Source: Costus lasius | Taxonomy: Eukaryota; Streptophyta; Magnoliopsida; Zingiberales; Costaceae | Length of the DNA: 64,000 bases | NCBI GenBank assembly: GCA_027563935.2 | Contig: CM050454.1 | Span: forward strand, 24,859,501 to 24,923,500 | Direction: 5' to 3' | In this document: positions 57,409 through 64,000 of the stretch, piece after piece | How positions within the stretch are numbered: the stretch's first letter is position 1 | How the letters are laid out: each line of letters opens with the position of its first letter | Notes under the pieces: model-generated | What the model saw: the letters and a program-made list of their open reading frames with translations, nothing else | Database searches by the model: none | Told to the model about the DNA's origin: nothing | Position numbers and translations under genes: made by a program

Positions 57409-60064
57409 AAGAATTTTCCTCTAGATAATTACGTTGAAACCTTATCATTATATCTAATGCTATTTACATAAGTTGTCTCTAGAATCCATCTCTCTTTCCA
57501 CCTAACAAGTACTTTGTTCTTTTATTACCCTAGTCTAATCTTCCAAGAGTGTTTTTATTTCCCGAGGAGATGGATCATCTAGTACCTCAAATTATAGAGG
57601 CTCGTAATATAGAGTTAGATCTTTCACAACCATAGTGTTATAGATTTTCAAATCTCATAGTAATCAACGATGAAAGTATTATCATTTAGGGTGATGACTA
57701 TGAAAAACTTAAGCTCGTAAAAGTTTTCAAATGGTTTTTTAAATGTGATTGAAAATATGGCATCCATATTTGATACTATAGTTGTTGGGACTACATATAG
57801 CCTAAAATTATAGACTATGATTCATTTGGGCAAGAATAGGAAACACACTAAAGTCAAGCATTCCATCCAATGCCTTTGTTTAATGAGAAACTAAATGATG
57901 TTAAGATGCTCTAACTATGACAAAAGTGTTACATGTTATCATCTAGCCTCTTTGGCATTTGTGACACCATGTCTTGACATAAGGAGTTTATCCCTATAAA
58001 TAGCCACCATGTCAAACCAAAGTTGGATGACACTGTTACTTCTCACTCAAGGTCACTAGACTGAGTTTGACTACCTTGATTCAAGCTACCAAAGCTAAGC
58101 AACTCCTCCCTCACTCTTACTTTGGTTTGGAATAATTGAGTAGTCAAACCAAAGTAACTCCTCCCTCACTCAATGTTCTTAAGGATTTAAGGGGACTAAG
58201 GGTTTATTTGGTGTAGTTGAAACTTTTAGCTTTTGCTAATTAAAAAAGTACTGGTTAAAAAAGTGCTAGCTGAAAAACAAAAATTAACGTATCTAGAGTG
58301 TAATTAAAATTCTAGTTTTGATCAAATTCTTAAAATCTCATGGATGGTATTGATGAAGATAAACATGAAATAGTTAAAGCTTTGGATGAAGAAATGACTT
58401 TGATAAAGAGCTGAATTAATTTTTGTTATGTTCAGTTGTAATTAATGAGGGAGATAAAGAGTTATAATCTTCCCTATGAATAGCTAATACTATCTTTCTA
58501 TAAAGTTAACTAAAATATGGATTTGTATTTGGTTGGGCTCAATCTTATAATAAAATTTCTAAGATGAGTAAGCTAAATAATTCATCTATAAATATGTCCC
58601 TATAATGGGGTTAAGATAGAATTTTGTTAGTGATAAAAGGCAAATAATGCAATAAAGCACAATATACTAGTACCGGAGGGAAAAAATGTGCTTCAACAGT
58701 AGTTGGAGAAAAGAGATTGGAAGCAAGAGAAACACAAATATAATCCTAATAACAAATTGACAAAATGATGTTACCAAGTAATTTGTGCTAAGCTTTATTA
58801 CCATCACTACACAAAATTGGTGTCTAGAGGTTGTAGATAACTCCAAGAGAACTTGATTCGGCACTCAATGAAGAAGACGAAACTAGCTTGGAGAAGGTAG
58901 GGTTTAGATGAGAAGGAGACACAAGGATGGAAACTAGGGTCGGCACTCGGCACTAGACATCCACTCACAAATCACACTTGGATTAAAATTTCTAGTTGAT
59001 TATAATAAGAAAATAATGTTGAATATATGCTATGCTCTAATATTTATAGGGGTGTGGTTATTAGCTTGGATTAAAAAAAAGCCTCCATGTAAATATTTGT
59101 TATACAGGTGGCACAAGAGTAAGTTTATCAAGGTGGCACCAAAATATTTTCAAATAGGAAAATTTTACTTCTTCATTATATGGTTTGATCAAATCTCCTC
59201 GAAATTTATTCTTTTTTATCTTAATTTATCTCCCTCCATTCTTACTTTAGCTACCTAGATTTTCTTATCTAGAAACGGTCATTTATGTAATACCCCAAAT
59301 TTTAGATTTCACCCACAAATATTAAAAAAAAATTAGAAATAATATCTTAGATTTTTTAAGAAAAATTTTAAGGATTTTAAGAATTTCTATGATTTTATAT
59401 AATTAAATAAAGTTTAATCATTTAAAAAAATAAAAAAAATTAAATAGACTCAAAGTTCACCTACGTTTATTGGGTGGTTGTTCGTACGTACCGATTTGGT
59501 GTGAACGTGTGTAACCCTATTATTACAAACATATGGGGGTGTAAATATAATTTTAAACTTTACTTTGATAGGTAATTGAAATCAAAGCATCAAGTTAAAA
59601 TGCCAAGGCTTGTCCTTGCTCTCAAGATTTTTCTTGTAATAAGATTGAAACAGAAGTGGAATTATCAGTAGCGTTTCTATTTATTAATGCCAACTGATTA
59701 ATAGCTTTAATCTTTTCTTGAGAAATTTAAATGTTTATGCAAGAGCTCAAGTCGGATCAAGATGATGTCCTACAATTTAAACAAGTCAACTTTAGTTTTC
59801 CGGTTAATCGCTTTGATGCATTCAACGAATGACATTTTATCTTTGAAAATTTTGGATTAATTTAAGCTTCATATGCGAGGTATATGAATTGCTGAATATA
59901 ATCTCAGCTCTTTCATCATTTATTAAAGAATTACAGCATGCCAAACACTATGATTACAACAAAAGAAAACAGAGGAGAGAGATCGACAATAGCTAACTCA
60001 TGTTCTAAATTCAGAGATTCCAATTGCATATGCTGTATTGATCAAGCCATGGCCCGTGATTGCA
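57409..60064. other. AT-rich intergenic sequence, no gene seen
   Basis: No convincing ORF or RNA gene. tgtaataccccaaattttag at about 59286 and gggtttatttggtgtag near 58201 resemble ends of old mobile elements but have no partners. Confidence 0.55.
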
Positions 60065-61007
60065 TCAGTAGAGTAAGGCCCCCCCAAGGATCATAGCGAC
60101 TAGCGTAATTGTGATTGTTGACGCAGTCTCACCAGAGTACGCGGAGGAGGGGCTTGGTGGAGGTGGAGACGATGGCGACACCAGCGTAGCAGATGGAGGT
60201 TCACCAGCGGAGTTTGGAGGAGGAGCGGGAGGACTGTCAAACATGGATGCCGGAGCTCCGGCGGGAGGGACTGGGTAAACAGGTAACGGACTTGAAGCAG
60301 GGATATATGATAGACTTGGAGCAAGGGAAGTAGATGATGGACTTGGAGCAGGGGAAGTAGAGGATGGACTTGACACTGGGGACGCAGAAGGGCTTGAACG
60401 AGGGGAGCGTGCCGGGGCAAGAGCATGGGGCGCTGGAGATGGAGATAGAGATGGGGATCCGGCTTGCACTGCCGGAGCTGGGGAAGGAGAAATTGGAGCC
60501 AGGGGAGAGGGAGAAGGTGGAGATTGGACGCGTTTCTGGCTCCGATCCGCCAACACCACCACCACCAGCTTCTGCCCCTTCTGGCAGTTCTCCGCTACGC
60601 CGCTGATGAAGTAGAACGGGCCGGAGCGGTCAAGCCTGAACGCCGAATTGCCCCCTTCCAACTTGCGGATCGGATTGCTGAGGTTGCACGTGTCGTAGGC
60701 CTGCTTCGTCACCACCAGAACAGAGTCGGCTCCGCTCTTGTACTTGAACACTGCGTTCAGAGTAATCTGATTAAGAAGAAGAGCATCTGCAAAAAGCATC
60801 AGAGAGAATTTTTAACGAGCATGTACCAAGAGTGTCATTGATCTGGAACCTGTTTCTCCCAGCCCAGCTGCTGTAAGTCTCAGAAGGATTGGACACCCAG
60901 CCATCTCTGCCACCAACGTAGAAATCGTAAGCCTGAGAAGATGCCACTAGCCCCATCAACACCCCAACAAGTAGAACAGAAAAAGCGCTATTCTTAGACA
61001 TCTCCAT
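60065..61007 (-). CDS. Early nodulin-like protein (GPI-anchored phytocyanin)
   Basis: Two exons on the minus strand, 61007-60827 and 60750-60065, with a 76-bp GT...AG intron (60826-60751) at the phase-1 position usual for phytocyanins. The product is 288 residues. Signal peptide 1-26 ends in ASSQAYDF. The plastocyanin-like domain spans about 27-130: FYVGGRDGWVSNPSETYSSW, FQINDTL joined to VFKYKSGADSVLVV, YDTCNLSNPI, RSGPFYFISG and ENCQKGQKLVV. Two Cys form the expected disulfide, but the copper His ligands are replaced (VAENC), as in early nodulin-like rather than true blue-copper proteins. A Pro/Ser/Ala-rich arabinogalactan-type region follows (about 135-265), then a hydrophobic C-terminus for GPI anchoring. 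The protein acts at the plasma membrane outer face. Plus-strand ORFs here are shadows. Confidence 0.93.
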
Positions 61008-61411
61008 GGCTTACAGTCGATGCAAACTGAACTGAAACAGAGGCTTCCGTTGTACAATTACTGATTTTGGTGCTTTTTAAGTCACAAGCTGCCGCGTAGT
61101 GATGTTTTGACGAGTCAATTAAACTAGTGGCCATCCACTAAGAGTCAAAATTGCCCCATTTGCTTTCCTTCTCTTGGGGGGCCGTTTACTTGTCTGCTTC
61201 ACGGAGCGTCTCGAGTTTGGAACGATCGGGATTGTGACAGACGCGCAACATTTGAACTTTTCAGCTTAGAATTCGTCGGCAGCAACGCGTACGTGGAAAA
61301 AAATGTTACGCCGGCGGCCGTGAGAGTGTGGCACACGGAAAAGAAAATCTCAAGTGTTTGATTCAGGAGAAGACTCTACGCTGCTCAGTACCAAGTGTGC
61401 CATGAACTGAA

Positions 61412-61419
61412 TAAATGTA
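61412..61419 (+). promoter_or_regulatory. L1 box TAAATGTA
   Basis: Exact match to the epidermal L1-box consensus TAAATGYA bound by HD-ZIP IV factors, about 0.9 kb upstream of the PDF1-like ATG. Confidence 0.5.
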
Positions 61420-61723
61420 TTACTTGATCAAATTAGGACGACTCGTTTGAATGGATGGGATGGATTCAGTGCTAGTACTCATGCATTGATCGATTAACAC
61501 ACGGAAAATCCAGGGAGATGGCATGTGAACTGTGAAGCGTCTTCATTGTAATTGAATAGGGATCGGCAGTTTGAAGTCTAAACAAATTGCAGAAAGATTT
61601 TGTTTCTATTTCCTTGTTAGTTTCTCGAGAAGCTCCCAACTAAATACTAAACTAATAGGACTGACTATATATCTAGGACGGTCAACGGTAGACCAGACTA
61701 GAGTCTAAGAAAGAGCTAGTGGC

Positions 61724-61731
61724 TGCATTTA
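61724..61731 (-). promoter_or_regulatory. L1 box TAAATGCA (minus orientation)
   Basis: TGCATTTA on the plus strand is the exact complement of TAAATGCA, about 0.6 kb upstream of the PDF1-like ATG. Known PDF1-type promoters carry this element, which makes the second hit more meaningful. Confidence 0.55.
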
Positions 61732-61969
61732 TTTGACTGCTACCATCCCATGTGATCTTACGAGTGGTTGGTGATGGTGCCTGCATCTTCCACCACAGGA
61801 TGTCTGCATTAAAGCCACGCCTTGCGTCTTCATACTCCTCCTAGGTAGTGTGGCAGCACTCATTGATGACACTGTTATATTTATCCATAAAAAGTGTACA
61901 GTTCAATTCAATTTACATACAAAGATTGAATCTTGCACATAAAAACAATTATCTCATTTAGTTATTTGT

Positions 61970-61974
61970 TTATA

Positions 61975-62011
<37 letters not shown>
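61970..62011. repeat. (TA)n microsatellite followed by T run
   Basis: About 13 TA units and then 16 T, in the promoter region of the PDF1-like gene. Likely length-polymorphic. Confidence 0.95.
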
Positions 62012-62234
62012 CAAAACCTTGCTCCTGGTCTCATTTATCTGAAGCTTTTGGTGAACCTACAAAAAGAGAAAAAAGGATTTCCGGTCTTGGGTGGCACAAG
62101 AATACCCCAAACTTCCTACGTGTTTAAACCTTTCTGCTTTCCTACATGCAAAATTTATTTCTTTTTAATGCACACCAACTAACCATATGCAGAGCTTCTG
62201 CTGCTTCGAATTAATGGCGAGTGAAGTTCGTGTG

Positions 62235-62241
62235 TATATAT
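62235..62241 (+). promoter_or_regulatory. TATA box of PDF1-like gene
   Basis: TATATAT about 93 bp upstream of the ATG, giving a predicted start near 62266 and a short 5' leader. Confidence 0.6.
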
Positions 62242-62327
62242 GCTCGCTCGCTTCACTTCCCCTGCCACTTGCACAGGCGCACTTGAAGAGTTTCCCTCTT
62301 CTCCCCGCATCTCACTGAGTGCAAGCC

Positions 62328-63224
62328 ATGGAGAGAAGCTCTCTTGATCTCCTGGTTTTTGTGTTGCTTTTTGTTGTTTGTTTCACTCCCGCCGTGAGGA
62401 GCAGGAAACTCCAAGCTGGCTTAGCCGAGGAGAAGAACTACTACTCCCCTGACCCACACTCCGCTATTCCACGTAAGCTCTACTAATCTTTTTTGCCTTT
62501 GGATTGAATGTAAGATTGGTATTAAAAATGGATACAGCGCCGTCAAATTGCGGGACCCCTTCGCATGGCGGCGGTGGCAGCGGCCACGGTGCGCCTTCAC
62601 ACAGGGCACCGCCGACGCCGCCGTCGCAACGCGGTGGAGGATACTACGCGCCACCTCTGGTGCCGGAGACGCCTCCGTCTCCGATTGTTGTGTCGCCAGT
62701 GACACCGAGCCCGCTCGTGCCCCTTGCGCCTCCCACCCCGACACTGCCGGTGATCCCGACTCCTCCCGCGACGCCATTCTTGCCGATCGACCCCAACATC
62801 TTTCCCTTCACGTGCGAGTAAGCATGCATACTAATGATAACAGTATCCTTCACGTGCGAGTGAGCATGCACGAGTGACGCTCTGTTGATGTAGCTACTGG
62901 AGAACGCACCCGGCGGCGATATGGGGATTGATCGGCTACTGGGGCAGCATCGGCCAACTCTTCGGGTTTCCTTCGGCTCCGGCGCTGGGGACGTGGAATC
63001 CGAGCTTGACGCAGGCGCTGGCGAACACGCGTAGGGACGGGATCGGAGCGCTTTACCGAGAGGGAACGGCATCACTGCTCAACTCTTTGGCAAACAGGGG
63101 CTTCGTGTTCAGCACGCACCAGGTGAAGGAAGCGTTCAACGCCGCCGTCGTGTCGGACAAGGCGGCGGCGGCGCAAGCGCGCGTCTTCAAGTCGGCGAAC
63201 GAGGGACATCTTAAGCACGCTTAA
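62328..63224 (+). CDS. PDF1: Protodermal factor 1-like proline-rich secreted protein
   Basis: Three exons: 62328-62472, 62538-62817 and 62894-63224. The introns (65 and 76 bp) have GT...AG ends and the frame is kept across both; the product is 251 residues. A signal peptide covers about residues 1-25. A Gly/His/Ser stretch and a Pro-rich region (repeated PPTP, PSPIVV, TPPATP; about 50-140) follow. The conserved PDF1 C-terminus then begins after FPFTCDYWRTHPAAIWG and includes GYWGSIGQLFG, ALANTRRDGIGALYREG, TASLLNSLANRGFVF, THQVKEAFNAAVV and ARVFKSANEG. PDF1 proteins are extracellular and expressed in the shoot epidermal L1 layer, where cell-wall roles have been proposed. The symbol is by family resemblance; orthology is not shown. 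L1 boxes upstream support epidermal control. The intron-2 donor is duplicated (62818 and 62860). Confidence 0.9.
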
Positions 63225-64000
63225 ACAGCAGTTTTTTTTCTTTCTTCTGATAAAAAAAATGCAGTAGCTAGTTTCGTTCATCCGCTGCTTGCATATTTGT
63301 GGCATTAGCTTATGTGTGATTTGATGTTGATGATGAATGTGGTGTCGTCGCCGATCAGTAGTCGATGATCCTTGGAGTCCAAGTAGTGAGGAAAATGAAA
63401 GTCTGGCTTTAATTATTATGAAAAGTAGCATTTATTTTGTTCTCTTGCTGCCTTTTTAACTCTTTTCAAATAAGACAGACAAGATTTCAAAACATTTACT
63501 ACCCTCATGTCCTTGAAGGACGTGAACATTCACAAGGTCATCAATCTTGCTGAAATACCTTGAACACTAAAACTGTTGGTTAGAATGAAGTAATAAACTT
63601 GAATTGTAAATCCACCATTTTAGGTAGAGTTGGTACTCAAGAGACTTAGATTAGATTTGTTAGTAAGGGATAGGGAGCCACCACGTCTTAGATTTTCTTA
63701 GAGCATCCATAGTTTTATTTATCTTTAGACTTGTAATACCTTCAAGAGTGCTCTTACAAGGATATCTTTAGATGGAAATGTTCCACTTAGAGAGCTCGGA
63801 GAAATGGTGGGTAAATTTTTAAGAACATTGATTATACAACAGTGATCGTGAATATAACATTGATTATAGAACATAGCATTAATCATTGGACATAGAATTG
63901 ATCATAGAACATAACATTAGTCATTGAACATAACATGGACCATAGAGCATTGACATAGAACTTAACATAGATCATTGGGTTAGCCACATATATTTTTAAG
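63225..64000. other. 3' flank of PDF1-like gene, no further gene seen
   Basis: 63225-63450 is the likely 3' UTR and flank. 63470-63830 shows nothing recognisable. Confidence 0.5.
63835..63980. repeat. Degenerate ~20-bp minisatellite (cattgaacataacat family)
   Basis: Repeated variants of atagaacataacattaatcattg across about 145 bp, running toward the window edge. Noncoding. Confidence 0.75.

Larger units (their letters stand above)
61008..62327. other. Intergenic region between divergent ENODL and PDF1-like genes
   Basis: The two genes are transcribed away from each other, so this 1.3 kb holds both promoters. It contains two L1-box motifs, a TATA box and a (TA)n/T-run microsatellite (61970-62011). 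No gene is seen in it; the short ORF at 61933 crosses the microsatellite. Confidence 0.6.

Noticed and set aside
60787..60826. Alternative upstream acceptor in the ENODL intron that would add 12 residues in frame (DALLLNQITLNA).
   Set aside because: The resulting intron would be only 40 bp, below the usual plant minimum, and the extra residues interrupt the canonical phytocyanin strand. The 76-bp intron restores the family sequence.
45358..64000. Searched for tRNA, rRNA or snRNA genes.
   Set aside because: No cloverleaf or conserved box pattern was recognised by eye; a tRNAscan or Rfam run would be decisive.

Overview
This is a plant nuclear genome window, probably from a monocot. The evidence is long nested LTR retrotransposons of Ty3/gypsy and Ty1/copia type with plant tRNA primer sites, intron-containing plant-specific genes, GC-rich coding exons and very AT-rich spacers. 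No bacterial or organellar features are visible. The species cannot be read from the sequence alone.

Bases 1-45,345 are a nested retrotransposon cluster with no host gene. (1) A partial copia LTR, cut by the window edge, fills 1-1614. (2) A minus-strand Ty3/gypsy element of Athila-like layout has its 3' LTR at 1647-3660, an extra ORF (called aORF here) at 5043-6314, integrase/RNase H/RT at 7870-11532 and gag-protease at 11533-13488. Its gag N-terminus lies at 25879-26076, its primer site at 26330-26347 and a truncated 5' LTR at 26354-26921. A small hAT element with an 8-bp target duplication sits inside its RT/RNase H region. (3) The two halves of its gag are separated by a 12.4-kb plus-strand block (13495-25878) of a related gypsy family: aORF, LTR, deleted body, aORF, LTR, gag-protease, partial LTR. 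The left edge of this block is a perfect 24-bp inverted repeat. (4) A truncated Angela/BARE-like copia element (26940-29990) abuts (5) another plus-strand gypsy fragment (29991-33602, aORF plus 3' LTR). (6) An old copia relic (33603-35875 and 44992-45345) is split by (7) a complete, young Angela-like copia element (35876-44991, target duplication AGATA, two 1721-bp LTRs). Its single gag-pol frame is broken only by two TAG codons.

Bases 45,346-64,000 are gene space. They hold two candidate non-autonomous DNA transposons (45790-46889 and 55896-57405), a GC-rich unassigned tract (48171-49300) and four host genes. The genes are a three-exon DUF506 gene (50064-51358, +), a single-exon VQ-motif gene (53843-54382, -), a two-exon early nodulin-like phytocyanin gene (60065-61007, -) and a three-exon gene resembling PROTODERMAL FACTOR 1 (62328-63224, +). 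Two exact L1-box motifs lie upstream of the last one. These genes are not an operon and have no evident joint pathway. The VQ and DUF506 proteins are regulatory or stress-associated families, and the other two are secreted or cell-surface proteins.

The most unusual signal is in the plus-strand gypsy family. A 22-23-bp near-palindrome (arms GGTGAACCCC / GGGGTTCACC) recurs about every 66 bp, upstream of the TATA box in every complete LTR and again in an array between the pol remnant and the aORF. A second motif (TTGGCACTGC ... GGCARTGGTACC) is repeated downstream of the aORF in both gypsy families. Together these suggest a separately transcribed aORF module, which is inference.
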